Shown in pieces: positions 34,688 through 48,640 of a stretch of 64,000 nt of DNA. Position numbers and translations under genes: made by a program. Numbering within the stretch: position 1 is the first letter of the stretch; every line of letters starts with the position of its first letter. Under the pieces are notes generated by a model. That model saw only the letters and a program-made list of their open reading frames with translations. It did no database searches and was not told where the DNA came from. This stretch comes from Ursus arctos (Eukaryota; Chordata; Mammalia; Carnivora; Ursidae), in NCBI RefSeq assembly GCF_023065955.2, contig NC_079873.1:94836128-94900127 (forward strand). Direction: 5' to 3'.

Positions 34688-35184
34688 AGAGGTGGATTTC
34701 TTTTTTAAAAAAATTATGGTAGAGACCCCAGATATATACCATCATTTCATACTTTCCAAACAAGTAATTTTCCCATTATCCTTTAAATATTTTATTCTCG
34801 ATGATACTAGAATTATTATTTTTTAATTAAATTTTGGGGGACTCCTTTGTAGGGGGGTTGGCAAACATTTCTGAATTTCTTTGTATGCCAAAAAAAGCTA
34901 AACTTCTACAAACACAATGCTCTTCACACAACCACTCAGACCTTCTTTGAATTCATCATTCCAAGTCAGCCGGCACGAAAAGGAACACAATATGCTTAAC
35001 AAATGAAGGAGGAATTAGTGGTACATCATCACTAGACTCTGTGCTTTCAGTAACTTTACTAATACAGGTGTGCCCTGCTTTAAGAAAGCTCAATAGATGG
35101 GTTTAAATGCATTACAGAATAATCTGGGCATTATAAATCAGGTTGGATACACAAGCAACCTTTTAGCTACATTAAAAAAAAAAA

Positions 35185-35615
35185 GCCAAGGGGTCTAATC
35201 TATATTTTCCTCCAAACCCAATGTTTTAATTTTGAGAAGTAAGATCTAGTGATTAAATTCACAGGAGATGGCCTAGGGCCTGTGAAAAGTCAGGTTGCAG
35301 TTTCCACACCATTCAAGATACCCAGAAAAATAAATACAACTTTTAGAAGAAACTTTAAATTTTCTTTAAAAAAAAAAAAAGATTTTATTTATTTGAGTGA
35401 AAGAGCACAAGCTGGAGGGAAGGCAGAGGGAGAGGGAGAAGCAGATTCCCCCTGAGCAGGGAGCCTGACGTGGGGCTCGATCCCAGGACCCTGAGATAAT
35501 GATCTGAGCCAAAGGCAGCTGCTTAACTGACTGAGCCACCCAGGCGCCCCTAAATTTTCTCTTTCCATCTCGTCCAGGATCTCACACTTCTGGAACTGGT
35601 TAGACCTGTGTTGTC
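35185..35615 (+). repeat. Duplicated ~250-bp segment, copy 2, SINE-interrupted
   Basis: As 33345-33605, but with a SINE at 35366-35550 bounded by TAAATTTTCT on both sides. Confidence 0.6.
35366..35550 (-). mobile_element. CAN-SINE in duplicated segment
   Basis: Flanks TAAATTTTCT at 35356 and 35551. Confidence 0.9.
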
Positions 35616-35921
35616 CAATGTGGTAGTCACTAGCCATTTGTAAAATGTATTCACAACATGATTAATTTCCATTAACCTCCACTCTTCACAATTCTTTCCC
35701 CAGTAAGAGTGAGGTTAGGGTTAAGTTTTTGGCTTTTGAATGCACAGTGATCATATCTGTAACCATGACCCCAGTAGTACTATTTTCTGTATTACTGAAT
35801 CAGATTTTATCTACAAGACTGGGTACAAATAAATTCAAAGAGACAGCATATTAAGACAAGTAACATTTTATAAAGGAATACTTGTGTATAAAAATACAAT
35901 CAAGAGCATCAATTTGGTTTA

Positions 35922-36115
35922 TTAAAAAAATTTTTTAAAGATTTTATTTATTTGACAGAAAGCGAGCACAAGTGGGGTGGGGGAGGGGTAGAGGGAGAGA
36001 AACAAGCAGACTCCCTGCTGAGCAGGAAGCCCGACAGAGGGCTAGATCCCAGGACCCTGAGATCACGACCTAAGCTGAAGCAGATGCTTAACTGACTGAG
36101 CCACCCGGCTGCCTC
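35922..36115 (-). mobile_element. CAN-SINE nested in a SINE tail
   Basis: With the next SINE it lies within one outer 20-bp duplication (35902 and 36221). Confidence 0.85.
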
Positions 36116-36220
36116 ATAAAAAAATTTTATGTAATCTCTACACCCAATGTGGGGCTCAAACTCACAACTCCAAGATCAAGAGTTACATGCTCTACCAACT
36201 GAGCCAGCCAGGCACCCTTG
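36116..36220 (-). mobile_element. CAN-SINE, short type
   Basis: Older host SINE of the pair; ends AGCCAGCCAGGCACCC. Confidence 0.8.
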
Positions 36221-36240
36221 AAGAGCATCAGTTTGGTTTA

Positions 36241-37450
36241 AAAAGCAATTGTTACCTTAGCACCCACCAGGAAATGAAACAATGGAATGCATTCTCTGAC
36301 ATATTTATTACAATTATACCGATACATTAATGTAATCGAAAGTGATAAATGCATAATTCTTTAAAATACATTGTTGTTGGGGCAAGGTGACACTTATAAA
36401 TTGGGTGTCACATTCAGGGAGATGCTGTTTATCATTGTACTTACACTGAACATGACTTGATCTGTATTAATTGCATCTGAGACCACATATTAAGAGTGCT
36501 TGATAAAAAGGTCTTATTATTTTTTTAAAATTAATAATGCTTCCTTTTAACCAAAAGCCCCAATAAGGAAAATCAGATAAATTTTTAAAAAGCACTTTAT
36601 GCATTGATGATCGATAATTTGAAGCCCGAGGCCCTCTTGAGGAAATTCTCTTTCTGGTTTGCAAAAGCTATGGGAGACCATTAACTATCATGAGGCCAGT
36701 TACAGGAAATATTGATCTCTAAAATGTCATGGTTGCACACCCTATGGGGGTACTTATGGATCTCACTTAATATAGCATGTGCAGGCCCAATTATAGAACA
36801 AATCAGCAGCAAGCATTTTACATTTATAAGCACGAGAGCTATTGTATTCACCCCTGGATAAAGCTTCTGGGTAGCCACTGAAATAAGGCAAATGGTATGG
36901 TAATCCAAGGTGAACGGTGAGGTTAAGGCCTCCACACCCAAAACCGTTGGACATGATACAACTATGAATATGGGAAAAATCTCATTATTTGAATAGGTAA
37001 ACAAAGACCAGACTCCACTCAGGTAAGTGAAACTGCCGACTATCAAAACAAGTTCTTGAAAGAAGACGTCCACAGATCTCATTTGCCCAGCAGAAGTAAA
37101 GAAATCTCAACTGACATAGAGTCTTCATAGTGACCACTCCAATTTCAGTGTCTGCACAGAGAAGTAGAGAGTTACACAACTTGTGTTTGCTGAGGAATGC
37201 CACTAAATTAGCTCCTGGGAAAATTATTAACCTTCATAGGTAATCTTCACTTTTTCTCTCAGGGACAGAATTCAACTTTCACTTTAACGTTGGTTCGGAA
37301 CATTTCCTTTGCTGTTTGGTTGTGTATTTTGAGAAAGCAAATCCACGGGCACTTGCAGAGGCTTAGAATTAGAATATACACCAGCATTAACAAGTAATGG
37401 AAACACATAGCTGAAAGTTTTACTTTGATCACAAATTCACAACTAGACAT
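36241..37450. other. Unassigned DNA beyond C1GALT1C1, with hydrophobic ORFs
   Basis: On the - strand, overlapping ORFs of 133 codons (37082-36681) and 72 codons (37203-36985) are Leu/Ile/Val-rich, in different frames. Product not recognised. Confidence 0.4.
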
Positions 37451-37816
37451 TTTATTTGCGTAGCTTAGAAAGCTAAAAAGACATGAACTTTTTTAACTGA
37501 TCAGCAAAAATATGTGCCACAGATTCATAATTTAGGATTTATCACATAAATATAATATTTATAAATATATCTTATTTTCAAAATTATCATTCTTAAAACA
37601 TTTCTTTCCAACATGTTTGAAATTTTCACATGTTTTAAGGAAAAAAAACCCCACCCTATTTAAAAATGTACCACTAAACTTTAATGTGCAACTAAACCAG
37701 TGCCACCAAACTAAAAAAGAAAAACATACTGTTGTGTTGGATATGTAGTTGTTAACAACAAATAGTGACAATACCTCTCCTATACGGTGCTCGTATACAC
37801 GCTCTTCTTTCACTTC
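37451..37816 (-). other. C1GALT1C1: C1GALT1C1 3' UTR, probable extent
   Basis: AT-rich sequence follows the stop codon on the - strand. The first clear AATAAA on that strand is at 37451-37456 (TTTATT on +). Another TTTATT lies near 36301, so a longer 3' UTR is possible. Confidence 0.4.
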
Positions 37817-40847
<3,031 letters not shown>

Positions 40848-41449
40848 CCGCGTCTAGAACGGCTCAGGGGCGGGAAAGCGCAGCCGCGCACAGCTTTCCT
40901 CTCACATTCGCGCACCACCCGGTTACGCTCCTGGTCGGGCTGCTCTAGATGCAGGGGGTGTCCTCTCGTTGGTTTCACTAAAGGCGGGGAGGGCCAGGAA
41001 GTGAACACCGCCACCGCGCCGGCAGCGGGGCGGGGCAAACGAACCGGCGGCCAGACGGAGCCGCCGGCCCGTGCTGACGTCGGAAGGGCCCGTACGCACG
41101 CAGTGCTCTCTTATTCCCCGCCTCCTGCTGAGTTCAGAGGATCGCGTCTTGCCGGCGTGACCCGCACGCTTCCCTGTACCCAATGGGACGCCCCAGAGGC
41201 GTGCGTACGTACGACCCGCGGACACTTCCCACCTCTTCACCTTCTCGGCGTGGAAACCGCGAGAGCGAGGTAGAGCGTTAGTACTTGCAGCGCTTGTGTC
41301 AGGTTTCTCAGTGGTTTCTCTAATGTACTCCTGCATCTTTGCATCCTCATATCGATGAGAAGGGTGCAGCACCCAGTATTCCTGGGTTGGGACCAAAATG
41401 CAAGCCACTGTATATTCCTCGAATTATGAGGGCAAGGATTTTCTATGGT

Positions 41450-41690
41450 TATTGGAGTGGAATCTGAAGCCCTACTGACTGGAATCCAATCCTGTCTTCA
41501 CCGCGTCCTTTGGTATGCTGGAAAAGTTACTTCACCTCCCTATGCCTCAGTTCCCTCCTTGTAAAGTACAGAAATATCATGGTAGTGCTCCTAGGAGATA
41601 AATGAGAGTGCATAGGACTCCATTAGTAAAAGACCAAGCACAGAATAAGCATTCATTAAATGTTGGCTGTTATTATTATTCATCCCTGTG
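41450..41690 (+). repeat. MIR
   Basis: AAGTTACTTCACCTCCCTAT, TGCCTCAGTTCCCTCC and TTCATTAAATGTTGGCTGTT follow the MIR order. Confidence 0.7.
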
Positions 41691-41754
41691 TCACTAGCAC
41701 CTAGCCTAGTGCCAGCACGCAGTAGACAGTACATATTTGTGGTATTAATGAATG

Positions 41755-41885
41755 TTAGAGCTACAGATGAGGACCCCAGGACCAGAAAGGAAAGGAACTT
41801 CTTAAAGGTCGTGCGGTAATTAATGGTGGAAGTGGGACTGGAATCTAGGTTTCCTAATTACAAGCGCAGAACTCTGTTAAACACG
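41755..41885 (+). repeat. Ancient mammalian-wide repeat
   Basis: ACAGATGAGGACCCCAGGAC and GTGGGACTGGAATCTAGG. Confidence 0.5.
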
Positions 41886-42109
41886 TGGTCTTTTAAAATT
41901 AGTTTTTTTTTTTTTTGTGGTAGCGAGGTTGGTTTTTTTTTTTTTTTTTTTGCTAAAAAACACAAATATCCCCAAATATTTAAAATGTACTGTCACTAGG
42001 TTCCATTCAAATAACATTGAGTGGTGACTTTCTTGGGGACTGAGTTCCTAACGGTAAATGTTTCGAGTATTGACAGTGACCCAGTTTAAGTAGACTGAAG
42101 GTTTCAGGA

Positions 42110-42300
42110 AGCACTGAAACAATGAACAAATAGATTTTAGGCAATTACCATCCTGGCAGCACTATCCTAAATTCTGAAGATAGAGGGGTGAACAAAATTG
42201 GCCCCCTGCCTTCATGGAGTTCTCAGTCTAGCAGAGAAGGAAGACATTGAACAATTCATTACAAATAATTATAATGGTAGTATGTTCTCTGAAGGAAAAC
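42110..42300 (+). repeat. Ancient dispersed repeat fragment
   Basis: CTTCATGGAGTTCTCAGTCT after a GGGGTGAACAAAATTGG stretch; same class as 17575. Confidence 0.45.
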
Positions 42301-42720
42301 AAAAATTTTAGAACTGGAAAGGAACTTAAAACTGTGGAGTATCTCCAGTACATTTTGTTAAATACTAGATATTGTCATTGTCACCTATAAAAACATATAT
42401 GTATGTATGTATATACATATATAGTTGAGTGAAACAAGTTGCAGAACAATGTGTATAGTATGATTATACTTTGGTGTAAAGAAAATTTTATGTATGTGGT
42501 CTGTTTGTATGAGCAGGGAAAGTTGTGGAAGACTCAGCACGCTGTTAATATTGATTATCTCAAGAGGTGGAGGTGGAGGTGATGAGCTTTGTCTTTATAC
42601 ATCCTCGTATGGAATTGTTTCACTGGTTCTAACAAGCATTTGTTACTTTTGAATTTGAAGAACAGTCAATAAAGCGATCTTTAAGATTAGAGGGACAAAA
42701 AGTAAAAGAGGAAAAGTTAC
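42300..42720 (+). mobile_element. Old L1 3' fragment
   Basis: GAACAATGTGTATAGTATGA and the GGTGTAAAGAAAATTTTATG text are L1M 3'-end sequence, with a short TATG/TATA-rich tract at 42393-42421. Confidence 0.5.
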
Positions 42721-42739
42721 TAATAAAAATACCTTTTCA

Positions 42740-42921
42740 GGGGCCCCTGGGTAGCTCACTCGGTTGAATATTGGACTCTGGGTTTCCGCTCAGGGCATGA
42801 TTTCAGGGTCGTGAGATCGATTTCTCCTTGGGCTCCGTGCTCAGTGGGGACTCTGCGGGAGATTCTCTCCTTCTCCTTCTACCCCTCCCCACTGCACTCT
42901 CTCTAGAATAAATAAATCTTT
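42740..42921 (+). mobile_element. CAN-SINE, first at a reused site
   Basis: The target ATACCTTTT occurs at 42729, 42927 and 43167. Confidence 0.8.
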
Positions 42922-42940
42922 AAAAGATACCTTTTTATTT

Positions 42941-43157
42941 TATTATTTTAAAAGATTTTATTTATTTATTTGACAGAGACAGAGAGCACAAGCAGGGGGA
43001 GCAGCAGAGGGAGAGGGAGAAGCAGGCTCTCTCCTCTGAGCTGGGAGCTCCACGGGGGGCTCGTTGTGGGGCTCCACTCGGGGCTCGATCCGAGGACCCC
43101 GGGGTCATGACCCAAGCGGAAGGCAGTTGCTTAACCACTGAACCATCCAGGTGCCCC
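42941..43157 (-). mobile_element. CAN-SINE, second at a reused site
   Basis: Opposite strand to its neighbour; contains a short internal duplication of GGGGCTC text (43057-43088). Confidence 0.8.
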
Positions 43158-43509
43158 TAAACAAATACCTTTTTAAAGAGTGCGGAGAACCAGTCTCCTT
43201 GCAAAAAAAGGACCAAGAAAGGACAGATTGAAATGGCACTCAGAATTCAGAGACTGACAAGGTGACAATTTAAAATACCACTTCCTGATACAGGAAGGTA
43301 TACCGAAGTGGATGTACTGATACAGGCTGCTCTGAAACAGAATAAGCCATGGGATTTCTAACACCAAAGGCACTGTTAATGGGAGGTTGTCGGAGAACCC
43401 AGTTCTCTACTTAAAGCAGAGCTGAAATATACTTAGCGTTTGTAGTGAAGTTAGTAAGATGATTGACTTATAGTTAAATAATTTTAAAAATGCAATTACC
43501 TATTTATTT

Positions 43510-43713
43510 AAGTAAAGATAGATTTATTTATTTATTTGAGAGAGAGAGAGCACGAGCCAGCATGTGGCGGGGAGGGGCAGAGGGAGAAGAGGATTTCAAG
43601 CAGACACTGAGCATGAAGCCCAACGCGGGACTTGATCTCAGGACCCTGAGATCATGACCTGAGCAGAAACCAAGAATCAGATGTTTAACCAACCGTGCTA
43701 CCCAGGCGCCCCT
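43510..43713 (-). mobile_element. CAN-SINE with inverted flanks
   Basis: Flanked by AAAAATGCAATTACCT (43486) and its near reverse complement (43714), not by a direct repeat. Confidence 0.85.
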
Positions 43714-43789
43714 AGGTGATTGCATTTTTAGAACACCATTCCACATTGTAGCCTGATTTAAAAATACATGCAATTAGTATTTATTAAAA

Positions 43790-44000
43790 ATTAAGAATAT
43801 TTATACTCTTGGCCCAGCCAGCCCATTTCTTATAATCTGTCTCTCAGAAATTAAAGCACCAGAATATAAGGCTAAATGTAGAAGGGTAAATGCATGGTTG
43901 TCTATAATAAAAAAGGTGGGAAACATCCATCAGTAAGAGAAATGGTTGAATTAATTATAACGTATCCATATAGTGGGATATTAAGCATAAATAAACAGCT
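43790..44000 (+). mobile_element. Old L1 fragment
   Basis: GAAATGGTTGAATTAATTAT followed by ATAGTGGGATATTAAG matches L1M 3' text in sense. Confidence 0.45.
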
Positions 44001-44669
44001 TAATTCACATACCTACACTGAGCACTTCACTAAACACACTAGCTGGCACCTTGTGCAGGAGATTGCTTTTGATTTGGTTGTCCTCATGTACCCAGCATTT
44101 AAGGCAAGACTGCATTTAAAACTAACAATACTGCATTTTTGATAAAGACCTCCTGTCAAGTGCGTGCATTATTCAGCATGAGAAGTCATAATTTCTAGTA
44201 ATTGGCGATTTACTTGCATGTGAGCGCTCAAATTTTCAAAATCTTTCCAAAGGCAAATTAATGTGGCTTTCCACAACAGTTCACTGGAATAGTTAATATT
44301 GAAAAAAACCTAAGGTGGATTGTTTTCCACATAACATCTTTTTGGAGGGTTAAAAATGTCTTATGTGTTTACCCAAATTAAGTACCTGTAATGTATGTAC
44401 CTCTTCTGCCCAGACTTTCACAACTGTTCATTTTCAATAAACAAATTCCCTTGTCTGGGCAAATTCATTATTGTTTCCATTTGAGTATAGTTTGGTCCCT
44501 AAACGAATCTCATTTGTGTTTTCAGGCATATTCATGCTTGTAATCTCATTTCCAGAATGTTTTTCCATTTGATGGCCATCTGAGAGCTTTCTTTAAAAAA
44601 AAAAATTGCCTGCAACAGATACATATTAAGTATTTACAGTATGTCAGTCACTGTGCTAGGTATTGTTTC

Positions 44670-45045
44670 TTTTAAAAACTTTTTTATTATGGGAAATTTT
44701 AAACACACACAGAAATAAAAGAGTGTAATGAAATCACATGTACTTTTAAGGAAGCTTCAACATCATGAGTTCACAGCCAGTCTTGTTACATCTACATCCC
44801 ACCCACTTCTCTCCCTTCCAAATTATTGTGAAGGACCTTCAGGACATCATATAATTTCATCCACAAACATTTCAATGTGTATCTATAAAAGATAAGAGCT
44901 TCTTTTAAAAACTCCCACAATACAAGTAGACGACTAAAAATTAATCATCTTAATATAATCAAACATCTAGTGAGTGTCGAAATTAGTATGTTTCTCAGTC
45001 CTTTGTGTTTCTTATAAATGGATAGTTAGATCTAAAGTAGGATCT
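44670..45045 (-). mobile_element. Old L1ME-type element, antisense
   Basis: TTATTATGGGAAATTTTAAA and the following ACACCCACTTCT / ATATAATTTCATCC text parallel 25625-26120. Ends at a SINE. Confidence 0.55.
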
Positions 45046-45248
45046 CCAGGACAACTGGGTTGCTCAGTCAGTTGAGTGTCTTCCTTCGGCTGGGGTCATG
45101 ATCCCTGGGGTCCTGGGATCGAGCTCCACATTGGGATCCCTGCTCAGTGGGGAGTCTGCTGCTCCCTCTCCCTCTGTCTCTCCCCCCTGCTTGTGTTCTC
45201 TCTCTCTCTCTCTCTGTCAAATAGGTAAATAAAATCTTTAAAAAACAA
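45046..45248 (+). mobile_element. CAN-SINE
   Basis: Flanks TAAAGTAGGAT before and after; the palindromic element follows directly. Confidence 0.85.
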
Positions 45249-45249
45249 T

Positions 45250-45475
45250 AAAGTAGGATTGCTAGATTTAGCAAATAAAAATACAGGGTACCCAGTTAAA
45301 ATTGAATTTCAGATGAATAATGAATACTTTTTAAAGTATATCCCAAATATAATGCATGGGACGTATTAAATATTGCATAGGACATGCTTACAGTAAGAAA
45401 ATTATTTGTTGTTTATCTGAAATGCAACTTTAATTGGGTTTCCTGAATTTTATCTGGCAACTGTAACCCTAATCT
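45250..45475. repeat. Palindromic transposon-like element, copy 2
   Basis: Same family as 14625-14875: left arm AAATACAGGGTACCCAGTTA, right arm TTGTTTATCTGAAATGCAAC and GGTTTCCTGAATTTTATCTG. Confidence 0.55.
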
Positions 45476-45682
45476 AAAAGCAGTGTTTGATTCAGGTTCC
45501 GTTTGGGGTGTGGTGGGGGGCAAAATTAACTTCATAGATGGTGGGTGGGTGTGTGCTTCCTTCAGGAGCCATAGTGTCTGGTTGTCTCTGTGATGATAGT
45601 TGCATTGATGCTCAGAGCCTAGGTCTGTAATTCATTAAGGTTATAATATGGTGATCTTCTAATTTTCCAAGGCATATTTTTT

Positions 45683-45789
45683 CCACTGTTTTTTTAATGT
45701 TTTAAGCTCTAAGCCCAGTGTGGGGCTTGAACTCAGGACCCTGAGATCAAGAGTTGCATGTTCCGTGGACTGAGCCAGCCAGGTGCCCC
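45683..45789 (-). mobile_element. CAN-SINE, short type, ladder A element 1
   Basis: Between target copies CAAGGCATATTTTT (45668) and CAAGGTATATTTTT (45791). Confidence 0.8.
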
Positions 45790-45821
45790 TCAAGGTATAT
45801 TTTTTTTAAAGGACTAATGTT

Positions 45822-46150
45822 TTTGGAAGAGTTTATTTATTTATTTGTCAGAGAGAGAAAGTGCACAAGCAGGGGAAGCAGCAGGCAGAGGGAAAAGCAG
45901 ACTCCCCATTGAGCAAGGAGCCTGATGTGGGACTCAATCCTAGGACCCTGGGATCATGACCTGAGCTGCAGCAGACACTTAAGGGGGGGGGTGCTATTGG
46001 GGGGAGGGGCACAGGAAGAGGGAGAGAATCCCAAGCAGACTCCTGCTGAGTGCGGAGCCTGACACACGGCTCGATCTCACAACAGTGAGATCATGACCTG
46101 AGCCGAAATCAAGGGTCGGCTGCTTAACAAACTGAGCCAACCAAGAGCCC
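45822..46150 (-). mobile_element. Two partial CAN-SINEs fused, ladder A element 2
   Basis: 45822-45980 lacks the SINE head; 45985-46150 lacks the tail; a G-run joins them. Confidence 0.75.
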
Positions 46151-46168
46151 CTCAAGACATATTTTTTT

Positions 46169-46352
46169 TAATGATTTTATTTATTTATATGACAGAGAAA
46201 ACCAGCGAGAGAGGGAACACAAGCAGGGGGAGTGGGAGAGGAAGAAGCAGGCTCCTAGCGGAGGAGCCTGATGTGGGGCTCGATCCCAGAACGCTGGGAT
46301 CACGCCCTGAGCCGAAGACAGATGCTTAACGACTGCGCCACCCAGGCGCCCC
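46169..46352 (-). mobile_element. CAN-SINE, young type, ladder A element 3
   Basis: Between CAAGACATATTTTT at 46153 and 46354, perfect copies. Confidence 0.9.
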
Positions 46353-46369
46353 TCAAGACATATTTTTAA

Positions 46370-46800
46370 GAGGAACTTCGGTGTAGTGATTAAGAGGTCA
46401 GGTTCGGGCATAGGAAAGACTTGGCTTGAGCTTTGGCTCACCTGTTTCCTAGCTGTGTGACCTGGGGCAAATTAGTTCACTCCTCTCAGCTTCAGCTTTC
46501 TCATCTGTAAAAAAAGGCTCATAATTGTACCTATCTCATACAATTTTGAGGGGATCAAATGAGTTAAGGTATGTGGAAAGATTTTATTTGTTTGAGAAAG
46601 AGAATGAACATGAGCGGGGGTGGGGGGAAGGGGCAGAGGCAGAGGGAGAAACAGACTCCCTGCTGAGCAGGGAGCCTGACGTGGGACCCAGGACCCTGAG
46701 ATCATGACCTGAGCTGAAGGCAGACGCTTAACTGAGTGAGCCATCCAGGTGACCCTATGTGGAGGAACAGTGCCCAGCAGACAGTAGATGATCATAAGAG
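46370..46800 (+). repeat. MIR split by a SINE
   Basis: CTAGCTGTGTGACCTGGGGC and CTTTCTCATCTGTAAAAAAA, resuming at 46756 with CCCAGCAGACAGTAGATG. Confidence 0.7.
46578..46755 (-). mobile_element. CAN-SINE in MIR
   Basis: Short flanks TATGTGGA at 46570 and 46756. Confidence 0.8.
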
Positions 46801-46949
46801 CTAGCTAGTATGAGACTCTTGAAGAATTATTGCCTTTAAAATTCAGCATTTTTTAATATTAGAAACTTAACCCTCCATTCAACAGTTAAGTTATATTTTC
46901 ACATTAATAAAAATGGTAAATATTTATTGAGTGAATAGCCTCTCATATT

Positions 46950-47155
46950 TGTCCAATACTCTGCAGTTAAAAAAGGTCTTCTTCACACGGATCCATTCTC
47001 ATTTGATCCTTACACAGCCGTTTAATTGGAAGGACTGGCCTTACCCGTTTTTTACATCTGAAGAATGTTAGGTTTACAGATATGATTTGCTTAATGTGTA
47101 ACACAGCTAGAAAGTCACACAATAGAGCAGGGACTGAGTCTTAGCTCAAGACTCT
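46950..47155 (+). repeat. Ancient mammalian-wide repeat
   Basis: TCTCATTTGATCCTTACACA and AACACAGCTAGAAAGTCACA. Confidence 0.5.
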
Positions 47156-47159
47156 TTTT

Positions 47160-47358
47160 TTTAAAAAAGATTTTATTTATTTATTTGACAGAGAGACAGA
47201 GCCAGAGAGCACAAGCAGAGGGAAGGGGCAGAGGGAGAGGGAGAAGCAGACTTCCCGCTGAGCAGGGAGCCCGATGCGGTCCTCGATCCCAGGGCCCTGG
47301 GATCATGACCTGAGCCGAAGGCAGACGCTTCACCGACAGAGCCATCCAGGTGCCTCAT
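47160..47358 (-). mobile_element. CAN-SINE
   Basis: Flanks CAAGACTCTTTT (47147 and 47361). Confidence 0.88.
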
Positions 47359-47779
47359 CCCAAGACTCTTTTGATGGAAAACATTAAGTGAGCAAAATTG
47401 TTTGGTCTTCCCTCTGTGCAGTGCTTTCATTTCTTGGCTCCATTGACATCACTATCTTATTTTCTTTTTCAGCTTTTCACTTCTTTCTCAAACTACTCAC
47501 ATCCCCATCCCAGGGGCTCTTTCTTCTCTTCCCGAATATAGTTGTTCCCCAAGGTTCTATCCTTGGGCCATTTTTATTGCTATATTCTCCTTCTATGGTA
47601 TGTACTCAGTGGCTTCATTTATTCAGATAGCTTCATCCTTCCCTCCGAGAAGATGATTTCTTAATCTGTATTCCTGGCTTCTACCTCTTCGTTGAGTTTT
47701 GGACCTGAAATTTCAGTTGCCTGCTTGATATGTCGACATGGCAGTTTTAGACAGAATCTTACATTCAATGGGTTTGTTT

Positions 47780-48146
47780 ATCTGGGTCCTGATTTTAACC
47801 AATCAACTATAAATAAACAAGGAGACCATTGAGGAAATTTGAGTACTTACCAATAACATTAAGTATTTGATGATTGATTTTTTTTGGTTAAGATAATTGT
47901 ATGTGGCTATGTTAAGAGTATCTTTTAGAAATACATACTGAAGTGTTTACTGGATGGTATCATGTATCTGGATTTATTTCAAAATAATCCAGTTGGGGAA
48001 AGGAGGAATAGGTAAGGGTATTGGTGAAACAGGATTGGCCGTGAATTGATGATTGTTGAGCTAGGAAATGGGTACATGGGACTTCAATATCCTATTTCCT
48101 CAGTTTTTCTCTATGTCTGAAAACTTGTATTATAAAAAATTTCAGT
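47780..48146 (+). mobile_element. Old L1ME 3' UTR inside L2
   Basis: ATCAACTATAAATAAACAAG through GAAAACTTGTATTATAAAAA is the tail of an old L1 3' UTR; a SINE follows directly. Confidence 0.5.
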
Positions 48147-48330
48147 GGGCGCCTGGGTGGCTCAGTCAGTTGAATGTCTGACTCTTGGTTTCATCTCATC
48201 TCATGATCTCAGCTTAGAGTCTGTTTGAGATTTTTTCCCTCTCCCTTTCCCTTCCCCTTTGCCCCTCCTCCCACTCTCTCTCTTTCTCTCTCTCTCTCAG
48301 AAATTAAAATCTTTAAAAAAAATTTTTAAA
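48147..48330 (+). mobile_element. CAN-SINE
   Basis: Head and CT-rich tail; short internal deletion of the middle. Confidence 0.8.
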
Positions 48331-48640
48331 GATTAGATAGGTCCAAAATCAAATTGATCAATCTTGCTTATGTCCATCTCCTGACAATCATTTCCTATTA
48401 ATGTCCCCTTTCTTCCCAGTCACTTATTATGAAAACCCAAAGCTCTCTTGGTTTCCTCTTCCCTGACCTCTGCACCCAATCAGTTGGTAAGTTAGGCTGA
48501 AACTCCCCTCACAGTGAATCCTGTTTATTCTTTCCTTTCCATTCAAACTGCTACCATTCTACTAAGTTCTTCATTACTTCTTGCCTGAATTAGTGTCATA
48601 GCATTCATAAATTTCTCCTCATTTCCGGTCCCTCCTCCCT

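Larger units (their letters stand above)
47515..48640 (-). mobile_element. L2 fragment, antisense, split
   Basis: AGGTTCTATCCTTGGGCCAT, CAGTTGCCTGCTTGATATG and, after the insertion at 47780-48330, AATTAGTGTCATAGC are antisense LINE-2 text. Confidence 0.5.
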
